A stretch of DNA of 21,125 nt. It comes from a virus. Below are positions 1-7,681 of the stretch, in pieces; position 1 is the stretch's first letter; the number at the start of each line of letters is the position of its first letter. The DNA is taken from IMG/VR virus record IMGVR_UViG_3300017770_000219, positions 1-21,125 of that record; one strand, given 5' to 3'. A program made the position numbers and the translations under genes. Under the pieces are notes generated by a model. The model saw only the letters and a list, made by a program, of their open reading frames with translations. It was not told where the DNA came from and searched no databases.

Positions 1-82
1 CCGTGTACCGGACCATGATTTCCTCTTGTGATACTCGTTCAAGTATCCATTCCTTGTTAATCGTGGGTAAAATACTATACAT
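1..82 (-). CDS. Partial gene, N-terminus only; possibly DNA primase
   Basis: The ATG lies at 82 and the frame stays open to the window edge, giving 27 residues that begin MYSILPTINKEW and continue with VSQEEIMVRYT. The phrase ILERVSQEEI followed by an aromatic residue resembles the start of CHC2-type primases, but the zinc-finger residues lie outside the window, so this is a guess supported mainly by position directly after a replication module. The start codon is only 7 bases beyond a strong UUCG hairpin (90-113), so the gene may have its own promoter beyond the hairpin or be expressed by read-through. No Shine-Dalgarno sequence is visible. Confidence 0.5.
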   Translation of the reverse strand, partial: MYSILPTINKEWILERVSQEEIMVRYT

Positions 83-89
83 AAATATA

Positions 90-113
90 GGGGGACGCCC
101 GAAGACGCCCCCC
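90..113 (-). terminator. UUCG-capped hairpin, terminator-like
   Basis: Read on the minus strand this is a 10-bp stem GGGGGGCGTC / GGCGTCCCCC closed by a TTCG tetraloop. It includes G-U pairs that become A-C or C-A mismatches on the plus strand, so the structure favours minus-strand RNA. It ends the operon that finishes with the 44-residue gene. The following bases are AT-rich (TATATTTATG) but there is no long U tract. Confidence 0.7.
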
Positions 114-119
114 AATATA

Positions 120-254
120 TCAGTTTAGAAGCCTGTATAAACAGAAGATGAGCATGGCCCATCCAGCACTAATCAGTACCATCGTGGCCCAATCCGTATG
201 ACCGGGCAGGCGGTGCCTAATGTACCACCGCTTGAACAAGCTAAACTTTTCCAT
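120..254 (-). CDS. Small single-span membrane protein (44 aa)
   Basis: The start codon overlaps the stop of the SSB-like gene (TGATG at 256-252), the same coupling used by its neighbours, which makes it a convincing gene despite its size. The protein has a basic N-terminus (KRWYIRHR) followed by a hydrophobic stretch of about 20 residues (ATMVLISAGWAMLIFCLY) and a short basic tail, as expected for one membrane span. It is the last gene before the hairpin at 90-113. No family was recognised. One of several tiny membrane proteins in this window; a role in lysis or host membrane modification is possible but not shown. Confidence 0.7.
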   Translation of the reverse strand: MEKFSLFKRWYIRHRLPGHTDWATMVLISAGWAMLIFCLYRLLN

Positions 255-1030
255 CAGAATACGAGGTCCTCGTCGCTGCTGTCAAAGCCAGCCTTGCTTG
301 CCGCATCAGGCCCACTGAGCGGATGCCCAACTTGTGGGTTAGCTGCAATGTCATCCCATGGAGCGGGCTCGCTAACCGGAGTGCTTACGCTAGCTGCAGC
401 AATAGCAGCATCGAGGTCACCGGTAGCAGGGCCTGCAGGGGTCGGGTCGTCGAGCAGTGCGTCCAGTCCGCTGGCACTAGTGCCGGCTGCAGACTTAGGA
501 GCAACGCGCTCATACTTCTCTTCAATGGCCAACGTGTCAGGCGTATCCATGCGCTGAATGAAGGGGCGGAATGCCTGCTTCGGGAACATGGTGTAGTCCT
601 TGTTGTTGAGGATGAGCTTGACTCGAACGTCTACACCTTTGAACGCGTCACCGAGAAGAGACACGACGTTGCCGCCGAACTCGTCCCATGTGTTGCCAGT
701 GATAACGACCTTGTCCTTAGGAATATAGCAGGACAAGATGTGCTTGACACGTCCGCTCAGACCCATCAGTGCATTACGCACCTGCTTGTCTGGGTCCTTG
801 CCCCACTGTTTAGCCATCTGCTTCTGGCGTTCTACATCCACCTCGAACTCGGTGTGTCGGAACTTACGACCGGACTCGTCCTCAAAGTTAAACTTAAGCA
901 CGTTGCCACCCGTACCGTCTTGACGCAGCGCCTCAAAGAAGACACCGAGGAGACGGACGTTCTGGTTGATACCAGCAGGCATCGGGGCGTTGGACTTGGG
1001 GGATTCGACAGAGTTATCAATATTGTACAT
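254..1030 (-). CDS. Probable single-stranded DNA-binding protein
   Basis: A 258-residue protein whose first ~170 residues form a mixed domain (FEALRQDGTGGNVLKFNF, later KGVDVRVKLILNNKDYTMF), followed by a low-complexity Ala/Pro/Asp-rich linker and a strongly acidic tail ending DSSDEDLVF. A disordered linker plus an acidic tail with a terminal aromatic residue is the architecture of bacterial SSB and of T7 gp2.5, where the tail recruits replication partners. The gene is translationally coupled to the Sak4-like ATPase (TGATG, 1032-1028), and SSB genes commonly sit beside Sak4 genes in phages. I infer that it coats single-stranded DNA during replication and recombination. An OB fold cannot be confirmed by eye, so a more general replication accessory protein remains possible. 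Confidence 0.65.
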   Translation of the reverse strand: MYNIDNSVESPKSNAPMPAGINQNVRLLGVFFEALRQDGTGGNVLKFNFEDESGRKFRHTEFEVDVERQKQMAKQWGKDPDKQVRNALMGLSGRVKHILSCYIPKDKVVITGNTWDEFGGNVVSLLGDAFKGVDVRVKLILNNKDYTMFPKQAFRPFIQRMDTPDTLAIEEKYERVAPKSAAGTSASGLDALLDDPTPAGPATGDLDAAIAAASVSTPVSEPAPWDDIAANPQVGHPLSGPDAASKAGFDSSDEDLVF

Positions 1031-1698
1031 CAGTCAATGTAGATTTGGGACATGGTGAAATCGAGCACTTGACCTCGCAAGTGTTCGCAACGAGCACCGG
1101 CTTCGGTCTCGTCATCGGCCATAAAGCTGACCTTGAGCACGCCTTCCGAGTCACGGAATACGTAGCCAATGGCGTCGCTGTCGGCCATGATAAAGTTCTT
1201 GAGCTTACCGCTCAGGTCAAGGCTGCTGGTGTTAACCTTGATGTCCGTATCATTGGCAATCAAAGTCTTCTTGCGATGACCGATGAGGATGACACCCTTA
1301 GCAGCCAAAGGCTTAAGCTGAGAGATAATCTTCATCACGTTATCACGTACCATAGCGTAGCCCTTACCGAACTCGAGGTCGCCGATGGTCTTGACACCTT
1401 CGGATTTGCAGACAAACTCCTCCATCCAGTGCACGATATTGTCAATCGTGTCGACGGCGATGTAGTCATACTTGTGCTCACCTTCGCGCAATGCCTTGAG
1501 GGTAGCCATCACTTCTTGCAAAGTGTTGCATTGTACCTTCATGGCATCAATCATATCGGTACCTTGCTCGGTATCGATAATGAGGCAGTTGTCAAGTTGT
1601 GCAAGAGTTGTGGTTTTACCCACCTTGCTCTGACCAAACAAGGTCAGCAGTCGTGGCGATTTACGGCTCGCCGGGGTCCGTTCAGTTGGTAATTGCAT
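1030..1698 (-). CDS. Sak4-like / RecA-fold ATPase (phage recombinase)
   Basis: A 222-residue P-loop ATPase. Walker A is GQSKVGKTT at about residues 22-30, and Walker B is YDYIAVDTID at about 78-87. The compact RecA core without the N- and C-terminal RecA domains, together with the position next to an SSB-like gene, fits the Sak4 group (AAA_24-like phage proteins), which promote single-strand annealing or recombination together with SSB. The phrase VILIGHRKKT about 60 residues after Walker B is typical of this group. The start is set by a 3-base gap after the stop of the DnaB-like helicase gene. The family call is good; the biochemical role comes from the family rather than from evidence in this sequence. 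Confidence 0.8.
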   Translation of the reverse strand: MQLPTERTPASRKSPRLLTLFGQSKVGKTTTLAQLDNCLIIDTEQGTDMIDAMKVQCNTLQEVMATLKALREGEHKYDYIAVDTIDNIVHWMEEFVCKSEGVKTIGDLEFGKGYAMVRDNVMKIISQLKPLAAKGVILIGHRKKTLIANDTDIKVNTSSLDLSGKLKNFIMADSDAIGYVFRDSEGVLKVSFMADDETEAGARCEHLRGQVLDFTMSQIYID

Positions 1699-1701
1699 GC
1701 G

Positions 1702-2733
1702 TTACTGAATTGAAAAAAGTGGTCCGTCCAAGGGCACGTCTGCCTTGTAGTTGTCGGACCACGGGTCTATCCTACCATTCTCTAGGTTGGCAATCATACG
1801 GGTATAACCTTGTGTACCATGACGATTCTTGAGGACGTGCAAGCTAATTAAGTTCTTGCCATCTTCAGTCATTGTCGGGACACGGTCTGGCCCGTAGACT
1901 TCCAACCCGAGTAGGGCAGGTTGGTGCATCACTAGGCAAACGTCGGCTGCATGGTACAGCTGTTTGCTACCGTGAATGTCGGTCTTTGTAGGGAAATGGA
2001 GCGAAGGAACACTAGGGTCACGCCGAGAGCTAGACTCAATCTTGTCGTTAAGCTGTGACAGTAGGATGTTAAGTGTACCGAACTCCTTACGAATATCGAT
2101 AAACATCTTGCCAAGCTCAGCCAACGTCTGAATCTCGTTCTCTCCCGGCATAGACTGCGCGAGCAGAGTGTGGTCTAAGGTAACAACAAGGTTGTCATCT
2201 GGGAACCTCTGCTTCATGCGGTCAATAGTGTCGCGTATTTGCTGACGATTACCCGGTGTCTCTACGAAGTAGATGGGCTCGTCTTTCAATCGCTCCGCTG
2301 CAGACGATACTATCCCGTGCTCTTCCGCTGTCAACGGCCTGTCAGCAGACATAAGCTTACGATAGCTAATGCCTGTGAGGGTAGAGATGCGACGTGTCAT
2401 TTCCGCAGCAGCTGACATCTCGAATGAGAAGTGCAGGATGCGGGTTTTGGTTACGTCTCTCTGAAGAGTTGGGTTTGTAAAGTCACGCAGTAGCATGTTG
2501 AGCATGTAGGACTTACCGTGACCGGAAGCCCCGCACAACATATAGGTCTGACCAAATTGGAAACCGCCGAGCAACATGTAGTTCAGCTTATCCCAACGAC
2601 TGGCCATTACAAGTCGGTTACCAGACCTAGCTTCAGATATCTCACTTGCTGCGTTAACAGCAGCAAACTTGCTGGTCTGGATGTCCAACTTAGAGGAGCC
2701 TCGCTCCGGGTAGTTTCTGTCCTGTGGTGTCAT
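1702..2733 (-). CDS. DnaB-like replicative DNA helicase
   Basis: A 343-residue protein consisting essentially of the RecA-like C-terminal domain of DnaB helicases, without the usual N-terminal primase-interacting domain. Visible motifs are Walker A GASGHGKS (68-75), the H1a motif FSFEM with the catalytic Glu at about 105, Walker B NLVVTLDH with Asp at about 187, the H3 motif LLSQLN near 224-229, and a C-terminal KNRHGTQG that fits the H4/arginine-finger region. It would unwind the replication fork as a ring hexamer. The first 43 bases overlap the end of the preceding gene (2690-3019), suggesting coupled expression. Function is confidently assigned from the motifs; hexamer formation is family knowledge. 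Confidence 0.88.
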   Translation of the reverse strand: MTPQDRNYPERGSSKLDIQTSKFAAVNAASEISEARSGNRLVMASRWDKLNYMLLGGFQFGQTYMLCGASGHGKSYMLNMLLRDFTNPTLQRDVTKTRILHFSFEMSAAAEMTRRISTLTGISYRKLMSADRPLTAEEHGIVSSAAERLKDEPIYFVETPGNRQQIRDTIDRMKQRFPDDNLVVTLDHTLLAQSMPGENEIQTLAELGKMFIDIRKEFGTLNILLSQLNDKIESSSRRDPSVPSLHFPTKTDIHGSKQLYHAADVCLVMHQPALLGLEVYGPDRVPTMTEDGKNLISLHVLKNRHGTQGYTRMIANLENGRIDPWSDNYKADVPLDGPLFSIQ

Positions 2734-3019
2734 TCATAATCTCTTCTACGGCTACCCACTGGCGGGATGCAAACCACTTCTGAATACCCATGTGAATCTC
2801 GTGGTTGCTGGCAGCCCATGTAAGAGCTTTCATAACACGTTCGTGCAGCTTTCGTTTGACTACCTTTTCGATGTACCGGGTTTCCAGTTCATCCATGTCA
2901 GCATTCAAAGCAGGTACACGCTTACCCTCAATCCACAAGAACTTTGGGTACGCATCTACAAACTCTTCAAACATATCCATCGCCTCGTGCTTCTTAGCAA
3001 GTTCGTCTTCGTAACTCAT
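2690..3019 (-). CDS. Hypothetical protein between two helicase genes
   Basis: A 109-residue charged, largely helical protein (DELETRYIEKVVKRKLHERV in the middle). Its start overlaps the stop of the SF2 helicase gene as ATGA, and its last 44 bases overlap the DnaB-like helicase start, an unusually long overlap. No known motif was recognised. Placement directly before a replicative helicase is where phages sometimes encode a helicase loader or regulator, so that is a reasonable hypothesis, but no sequence feature demonstrates it. Confidence 0.75.
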   Translation of the reverse strand: MSYEDELAKKHEAMDMFEEFVDAYPKFLWIEGKRVPALNADMDELETRYIEKVVKRKLHERVMKALTWAASNHEIHMGIQKWFASRQWVAVEEIMNDTTGQKLPGARLL

Positions 3020-4230
3020 GATGTGGTGTTAGTTATGCCACCCATTAACTGGACAGCGTGGTCTAGGGATTGCACGTGTTCGATGTTGGTGGAGTTCTTC
3101 TGTCGCTTACGCATCCACTTCTCATCTTGCGTGTCGGGCATGTACAAGTTGACGATGTAGCCAACCTTTCCTTCGACGAATCGAATAGCACGTCCCGTAC
3201 GCTGCACGTCTTGCCTTGGAGAACTACTGCCACTTGAGATAATGGCAAGCTCGACACCCGGAACGTCAAACCCCTCGTCCAATGCACGCGCCGTGTTAAT
3301 GATGCGTGCCGTGCCTGAGTTGAATTGTTCGAGTGCTTCGCGCCTCTTCTTGGCTGGCATCTTACTAGAATACGCAACCGACTCGAGTGGTAGTTCAGCA
3401 GTTATCGCGTTAGCAAAATCCACTGATTCGCTAAATGTGATGGTTCTTAGCTCCCTCATCTCGGTGCACAAGCGGTACACGCTGTCAAGTTTCGACTGGT
3501 TCATGTAGAGCATCTTCTTCCGTTTCGCCATATTGCGATTGAAATTAATTGCCCACACTCTAACCTTGTCTCCATCAGCAGCAGTCCTACGTGCAAAGTT
3601 CTCGCACGCTTGTTCCGATTTGAGGCAGTTCATAGCCTGTCCGAAATCATTACCGAACTTAGAGAAATAGTAGTTAAAGTTGCGTGACAACTCTTTGTAC
3701 TCATCCCTATCTTGGTCGTTCAAGTAAACCGGTACGTTCAATACCCTGAACGGGCTGACGTACCCTTCACGCAGCGCTTCTTCCAGCTTGACAGTCGCCA
3801 CGATAGGCGCCTTCTGCCGAAGAAGATAATCATTCCCGTCTTGTCGGGAGATAGTCGCTGTCAGACCCAATATCTTCTTGTACTGTACTCGTTCAAAGAT
3901 GTAACCAAAAGAGCTGGTTGCATAGTTATGAATCTCGTCCAGTATCAATAGATTGACATTGTGTTCGTACTTGATTGCGGAGTTAATTACCAACACCGTA
4001 ACATGCTGCAAGTCAGACACTTGGTCTTCCCACTGCTTCTTAAGGTGTATGGTAGGTACAATCACGAGGGTCTTAGCCCCTGATTGCTGTTCGTTAAGTG
4101 CCTTGATTGCGAGGACGGCAGTGTATGTCTTGCCGAAACCCGTGCATGCCTCCAGAGTACCCCTGCAGCCGTTACTAGCCCAGCTGCGGAGGATACTCTT
4201 TTGGCGTGCAAGACGTTTCTCGTCAATCAT
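3016..4230 (-). CDS. SF2 DEAD/DEAH-type helicase
   Basis: A 404-residue superfamily 2 helicase. Domain 1 carries Walker A ACTGFGKT (28-35), motif Ia (LVIVPTIHLKKQW), motif II DEIH (98-101) and motif III TAT (124-126). Domain 2 carries the Gly-rich (ALDEGFDVPGVE) and motif VI (QRTGRAIR, 343-350) signatures. The arrangement resembles phage UvsW/SSL2-like helicases, which remodel recombination intermediates and branched DNA at replication forks. The stop overlaps the following gene by ATGA, placing it in the replication operon. The assignment to SF2 is secure; a specific role in fork reversal, R-loop removal or repair is inference. Confidence 0.9.
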   Translation of the reverse strand: MIDEKRLARQKSILRSWASNGCRGTLEACTGFGKTYTAVLAIKALNEQQSGAKTLVIVPTIHLKKQWEDQVSDLQHVTVLVINSAIKYEHNVNLLILDEIHNYATSSFGYIFERVQYKKILGLTATISRQDGNDYLLRQKAPIVATVKLEEALREGYVSPFRVLNVPVYLNDQDRDEYKELSRNFNYYFSKFGNDFGQAMNCLKSEQACENFARRTAADGDKVRVWAINFNRNMAKRKKMLYMNQSKLDSVYRLCTEMRELRTITFSESVDFANAITAELPLESVAYSSKMPAKKRREALEQFNSGTARIINTARALDEGFDVPGVELAIISSGSSSPRQDVQRTGRAIRFVEGKVGYIVNLYMPDTQDEKWMRKRQKNSTNIEHVQSLDHAVQLMGGITNTTS

Positions 4231-4456
4231 CTAAGCTGCTGATGGGGTCGTAGCAACCCTCTTCCTCTACAACACACTCGATAAGCTGGTCTTCCGATAC
4301 GCTATTAGCAATCTCGGAACGCAGCTCTTCGAATTGTGCCTTCGCACTCTCGTCGCTAGTCGCCATGACCCTTACTTCTACTTCGTAGACCTTGGTCACG
4401 GTTGCGGTCAGGGAGAACTCGCGTTCTTCCATTTCCCATCGTTCACGTTGTGTCAT
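4223..4456 (-). CDS. Hypothetical small acidic protein (77 aa)
   Basis: A 77-residue protein that overlaps the helicase start by 8 bases and is itself started within the stop of the 51-residue gene (ATGA at 4456-4453). The sequence alternates beta-prone and charged segments (FSLTATVTKVYEVEVRVMATS) and ends in an acidic tail PISSLDD. The pattern of a beta hairpin followed by a DESAKAQFEEL helix resembles small DpnD/PcfM-like folds found in phages, but I cannot confirm a family. It shares the theme of beta strand then Ala/Glu-rich helix with the 56-residue protein at 4598-4768. Confidence 0.72.
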   Translation of the reverse strand: MTQRERWEMEEREFSLTATVTKVYEVEVRVMATSDESAKAQFEELRSEIANSVSEDQLIECVVEEEGCYDPISSLDD

Positions 4457-4608
4457 GATTTCAATTCGTCTTTGTGAAACAAGTTCTCTACGTCCTCGTT
4501 GAGCACGTAAAGCTCGCTCATTGTAACAGACAAATGTTGCGTTCGACTAGCATTGCGTTTCATAATACCATGAAAGCGCTTTACAATTTTGATTGCATCA
4601 TTCTCCAT
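4453..4608 (-). CDS. Hypothetical small protein (51 aa)
   Basis: An overlooked short frame: starts at ATG 4608 (MENDAIKIVKRFHGIMKRN) and ends LFHKDELKS. Its TGA overlaps the ATG of the next gene (ATGA), and its start lies 11 bases inside the end of the 56-residue gene. Without it the interval 4457-4597 would be empty in an otherwise gap-free operon. Internal ATGs at 4563 and 4521 are alternatives; the shortest would give 22 residues. The N-terminal half is basic and the C-terminal half acidic. Function unknown. Confidence 0.6.
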   Translation of the reverse strand: MENDAIKIVKRFHGIMKRNASRTQHLSVTMSELYVLNEDVENLFHKDELKS

Positions 4609-4768
4609 CACAAGTCATCTCGACCTTGCAGTTCTCATGTAGGTCCTTGTTTTCAGTGTTAAACATAAAAAGAGCCTGCTGCATAGCAGCCTCTTCTGTC
4701 TCGGCGTTTACTGTGTGAGCTTGCTCATGCGTCTCAACTACAGTAAAGTTAATCTTGAACTTAGGCAT
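4598..4768 (-). CDS. Hypothetical small protein (56 aa)
   Basis: Starts at ATG 4768, 8 bases inside the end of the upstream gene, and ends at 4598. The sequence begins MPKFKINFTVVETHEQAHTV, reads EEAAMQQALFMFN in the middle and ends KVEMTCDGE. A beta strand, then an Ala/Glu-rich helix, then a final strand is the same order seen in the 77-residue protein at 4223-4456, so the two may be distant relatives. No catalytic motif is visible. Overlaps on both sides make it a probable real gene. Confidence 0.65.
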   Translation of the reverse strand: MPKFKINFTVVETHEQAHTVNAETEEAAMQQALFMFNTENKDLHENCKVEMTCDGE

Positions 4769-5117
4769 CGAGTCCTTTATCAGTAAGGACGTAGTCGTCC
4801 TCGGTTAGGCCTTCCATAACGAAGAACTCGCCCCAAGACACAGAGCCAGAGGCAACTGCTTTTGGTTCGTTGCCTGCAATGTCGATGATGCTAACCACCC
4901 AAAAACGGTGCTCACCATTACCATCATCATTGTCAGGGCCTTCAGTTATGTGCGGTGTCAAGGTAATGTGAAAGTCATTCACATTCCATCCGGCTTCCAA
5001 GTCTATCTTGTGGAGGTTTTTGGGGATGTCAAGCGAGTAGCTCTTGTCTCCACGATTCCACGTCAACATAAATGGGCGGGTGTCGTTAAGTCCTTGCATT
5101 TCTACAGCAACTGTCAT
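4761..5117 (-). CDS. Hypothetical protein, beta-rich (118 aa)
   Basis: A 118-residue acidic protein with no recognised domain. The start overlaps the dUTPase stop by ATGA (5117-5114). The composition (YSLDIPKN, FHITLTPHITEG, HRFWVVSIIDI) suggests a small beta sandwich or barrel. A Gly/Asp-rich loop (EGPDNDDGNGEH) near the middle may be flexible. Its place between dUTPase and tiny genes in the replication operon suggests an early accessory protein, but its role is unknown. Confidence 0.75.
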   Translation of the reverse strand: MTVAVEMQGLNDTRPFMLTWNRGDKSYSLDIPKNLHKIDLEAGWNVNDFHITLTPHITEGPDNDDGNGEHRFWVVSIIDIAGNEPKAVASGSVSWGEFFVMEGLTEDDYVLTDKGLDA

Positions 5118-5554
5118 ACTCCACTGGACCCATGGCCTCCGTCTCCACGCTCGGTATCATCGAGCTCTTCGAACACCTCGTCAAGGACAGGCATGAATGC
5201 TGCCTGTACAAAAGGCAACAGCACAAGCTGTGCGATACGCATGCCGGGTTCTACTATAAAGTCTTTCTTGCCTGTGTTAAGCAAGTTGACCATGATTTCA
5301 CCACGGTATCCGCTGTCGATAATGCCCGGCGCGTTAGCCACGATGAGCCCGTTCTTGTGTGCGAGTCCGCTACGTGAGCAGACCATGGCAACAGCGTCAT
5401 CCGGCAAAGCAAGACGGAGTCCAGTACGGACAAGCTCACGCTCGCCGTACCGGATTGTCACCGTCTCATTTGCTGTGATGTCAGCACCAGCGTCTCCCTG
5501 ATGGGCGTACGTTGGCGTGTTACCATTGCAAAAGATGCCCTTACGCATCGACAT
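5114..5554 (-). CDS. dut: Deoxyuridine 5'-triphosphate nucleotidohydrolase (dUTPase)
   Basis: All five motifs of the trimeric dUTPase family are present in order: I DAGADI, II CSRSGLAHKNGL, III NAPGIIDSGYRGEI (with the catalytic Asp of IIDSGY), IV RIAQLVLLP, and V at the C-terminus GDGGHGSSG. The enzyme converts dUTP to dUMP and pyrophosphate, keeping uracil out of DNA and feeding thymidylate synthesis. I placed the start at ATG 5554 (MSMRKG) because it precedes motif I by the usual ~20 residues; a second ATG at 5548 overlaps the upstream stop, and an extension to 5614 would add 20 residues overlapping the upstream gene by 74 bases. Length is about 146 residues, normal for the family. Motif II has Cys where Pro is common. 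Confidence 0.93.
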   Translation of the reverse strand: MSMRKGIFCNGNTPTYAHQGDAGADITANETVTIRYGERELVRTGLRLALPDDAVAMVCSRSGLAHKNGLIVANAPGIIDSGYRGEIMVNLLNTGKKDFIVEPGMRIAQLVLLPFVQAAFMPVLDEVFEELDDTERGDGGHGSSGV

Positions 5555-5798
5555 CTGCGTCTGAACCGTTAGCCTCAGCTTCTTGTGCAGCTGCTGCCGC
5601 TTTAGCTTGAGCATTCAAGCCACCGAGAATCTCGAGGGCAGTACCAGCGAGTACAAGGCACTGAGTCATGCGAGCCCGCAAGACTTGGTCATTGCTGTCT
5701 GCTGTAGCTGCTTGAGCAAACTGGTCCAACTGATTGGTTGCAGCTTGCAAGTCGGCGACAATGCCGTCAAGTGTGATTTCTTTGCTCATTTCTCCCAT
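5541..5798 (-). CDS. Hypothetical Ala-rich small protein (85 aa)
   Basis: An 85-residue protein with a helical body (IVADLQAATNQLDQFAQAA) and an Ala/Glu/Asp-rich C-terminus. It overlaps the end of the polymerase gene. Two starts are possible: 5798, or 5789 (MSKEIT), which forms an ATGA overlap with the polymerase stop and is preceded by GGGAGA at short spacing. The helical, low-complexity composition suggests a coiled coil or structural adaptor. No family recognised; its position just after the polymerase may indicate a replication accessory role. Confidence 0.72.
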   Translation of the reverse strand: MGEMSKEITLDGIVADLQAATNQLDQFAQAATADSNDQVLRARMTQCLVLAGTALEILGGLNAQAKAAAAAQEAEANGSDADVDA

Positions 5799-7681
5799 GA
5801 TTTAGAGGATGTAGTGTCGGACTTGAGCAGTCCTGAGGTCACGATAGTCTTACCCGCGAGCTCCATTTGTTCTGTGATAATAGGCTTGTACTTGTCCAAC
5901 AGGTCATCGCGAACGATAAAGTCAAGCTGGTCGTGTACGGCCATAACCATCTGTATCTCGTCACGCTTGTCGTGAATGAGTTGACGGATACGGCACATAG
6001 CCTCTTTAGTCATGTCACCCGCAGCACCCTGAATAGGAGTGTTACGTGACATGCGGTCGATTGCACCGAGGTCTTTCATCTCAGTGGCAGGGCCAGCCCA
6101 CAAGGGAAACTTGCGGATGCGACCGTAAGGCGCCATAGTGCGGATGTAACCATTCTTCTTACCGAAGCGGCCATTCTTGTCAAGGAATGACTTGATAGAA
6201 GGGAACACCTTGAAGTACTTGTCAATTAGCTCTTGCGCTTGCTCGACAGGAATGTCAAGTGTATCAGACAGTTTGTGCGGACCCATACCATAGGCCAGTC
6301 CAAAGTTGATACCCTTGACTGCATTACGTAGCTTCTTGTGCCCTTTGCAGTCGCACTTGGCCCTGTGAGCCATGTACGCACAGCCTTCTTCCGCTGCGTC
6401 TACCCATTCCTGTCCGTAGACGAGGTCTGCGCAGACAGAGTGAAGGTCTTGTCCATCCTCGAGCGCACGGAGCCACACAGGGTCTTGTGAACCATGTGCG
6501 ATAATGCACAGCTCTTGGGATGAGAAGTCGGATGAGACATACGACCAACCTTTAGGAGCAATAAAGCAGTTTCTGTAATCATTGTCAGCAGGTATCTGTT
6601 GCATATTCGGGCGGGACGAACTTACTCGACCTGTCCTAATAATCTGCGTGAAACTAGTGTGTACTTTTCCATCAGAATCGATGTACTTATCACACCATTC
6701 AGGACCAAACGCCGTAGCCTTCTTGTACTTTTCTTTAAACTGCACGAAGGCAGCGATAAGAGGGTGTACGTCCATATGCTTGGCTACCAGTATCTTAGTG
6801 TCTGAAGACTCCAATTTAGGTAGTAGCTTTTGAAGGATGGGGGTTGTCTGATGAGGTGACGACCAGTTAATACTTACCGAAGAAATGCGTGCCACGTCCT
6901 CGGACGCGAAAAGGTCCGTTTGAAACGCGGACGGTTTGAATTGCGAAAACGTATCGTCATTAAGAATAAACTCGTTAAGTTGTTGTTCTAGGTTTTGGGC
7001 CTCAGCGAGTTTGGTGGCGGCTAGGTTTAGCCACTTGTCTTTATCCACGAGCATGCCATTGTACTCGATGTCCGAGAACGCAAGCACTGCGGAGTTTTCT
7101 AAGGAAACGCAGGTCTCAAGGTTTTGCTTACGTGCGTCTGCTAGCTGGAAGTCTCGAACTTGTTGTAAGTACTCAACGTCCTTGGCGGCGTACAGAATTT
7201 GAGCTTTGGTAAACTCACCTTCGTGTCCGATAAAGCTAGTCTGCTCTTCCTTAGACATGTACACGTTAAGGTACCTGTCCAAGAGAGATGCCAAGCCATA
7301 GAAGCCACGCTGCGCATCTTTACCATTAGTAAGCACCTTCTCTACTACCATCGTGTCGTGCACGTTGGCCATTGTAAAGCCGTAAGACTTAAGAAACTTG
7401 TAGTCAAAGCTTACGTTGTGCAGAATCTTCTTCTGTGCACGCGACTCTAGGAGCAGCTTGACTAGCGGAAGTTTCGGTTTGTGCCGTACGTCGAATACAA
7501 ACTGGTGCTCACTGGTACCGAGCTGAATGGTGAGGAGCGTGTCGTCCACAAAGGAGAGGCCTGTGGTCTCCGTGTCGACTTGGAACACACGCGACTGCTT
7601 AAGGTAGTCGTATGCGTTCTGCTCGGTGCAGGTTTGGATGTCATCAAAGTTAGATGTCTGGGGTGAGATGTAGTAAACCAT
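5786..7681 (-). CDS. polA: Family A DNA polymerase with 3'-5' exonuclease domain
   Basis: A 631-residue replicative polymerase without the 5' nuclease domain of cellular Pol I. The DnaQ-like proofreading domain shows Exo I DTETTGL (D36, E38), Exo II HNVSFDYKF, and Exo III YAAKDVEYL. The polymerase domain shows motif A SSDFSSQEL, motif B RNAVKGINFGLAYG (the O-helix with Arg, Lys, Phe and Tyr in place) and motif C AVHDQLDF near residues 581-588. Motif C has Gln where many family A enzymes have Glu (HDE). The start at 7681 (MVYYIS) overlaps the upstream stop as TGATG; a longer frame upstream has no family-like sequence. Along with two helicases and the SSB-like protein it would form the phage replisome. 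Confidence 0.95.
   Translation of the reverse strand: MVYYISPQTSNFDDIQTCTEQNAYDYLKQSRVFQVDTETTGLSFVDDTLLTIQLGTSEHQFVFDVRHKPKLPLVKLLLESRAQKKILHNVSFDYKFLKSYGFTMANVHDTMVVEKVLTNGKDAQRGFYGLASLLDRYLNVYMSKEEQTSFIGHEGEFTKAQILYAAKDVEYLQQVRDFQLADARKQNLETCVSLENSAVLAFSDIEYNGMLVDKDKWLNLAATKLAEAQNLEQQLNEFILNDDTFSQFKPSAFQTDLFASEDVARISSVSINWSSPHQTTPILQKLLPKLESSDTKILVAKHMDVHPLIAAFVQFKEKYKKATAFGPEWCDKYIDSDGKVHTSFTQIIRTGRVSSSRPNMQQIPADNDYRNCFIAPKGWSYVSSDFSSQELCIIAHGSQDPVWLRALEDGQDLHSVCADLVYGQEWVDAAEEGCAYMAHRAKCDCKGHKKLRNAVKGINFGLAYGMGPHKLSDTLDIPVEQAQELIDKYFKVFPSIKSFLDKNGRFGKKNGYIRTMAPYGRIRKFPLWAGPATEMKDLGAIDRMSRNTPIQGAAGDMTKEAMCRIRQLIHDKRDEIQMVMAVHDQLDFIVRDDLLDKYKPIITEQMELAGKTIVTSGLLKSDTTSSKSWEK

Noticed and set aside
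323-1042. Long plus-strand frame opposite the SSB-like and Sak4-like genes
   Set aside because: It mirrors well-supported minus-strand genes and has no recognisable motif; typical antisense shadow.
1045-1692. Plus-strand frame of 215 codons opposite the Sak4-like gene
   Set aside because: Lies entirely antisense to a P-loop ATPase with clear motifs.
4908-5501. Plus-strand frame of 197 codons opposite dUTPase
   Set aside because: Antisense to a gene with all five dUTPase motifs.
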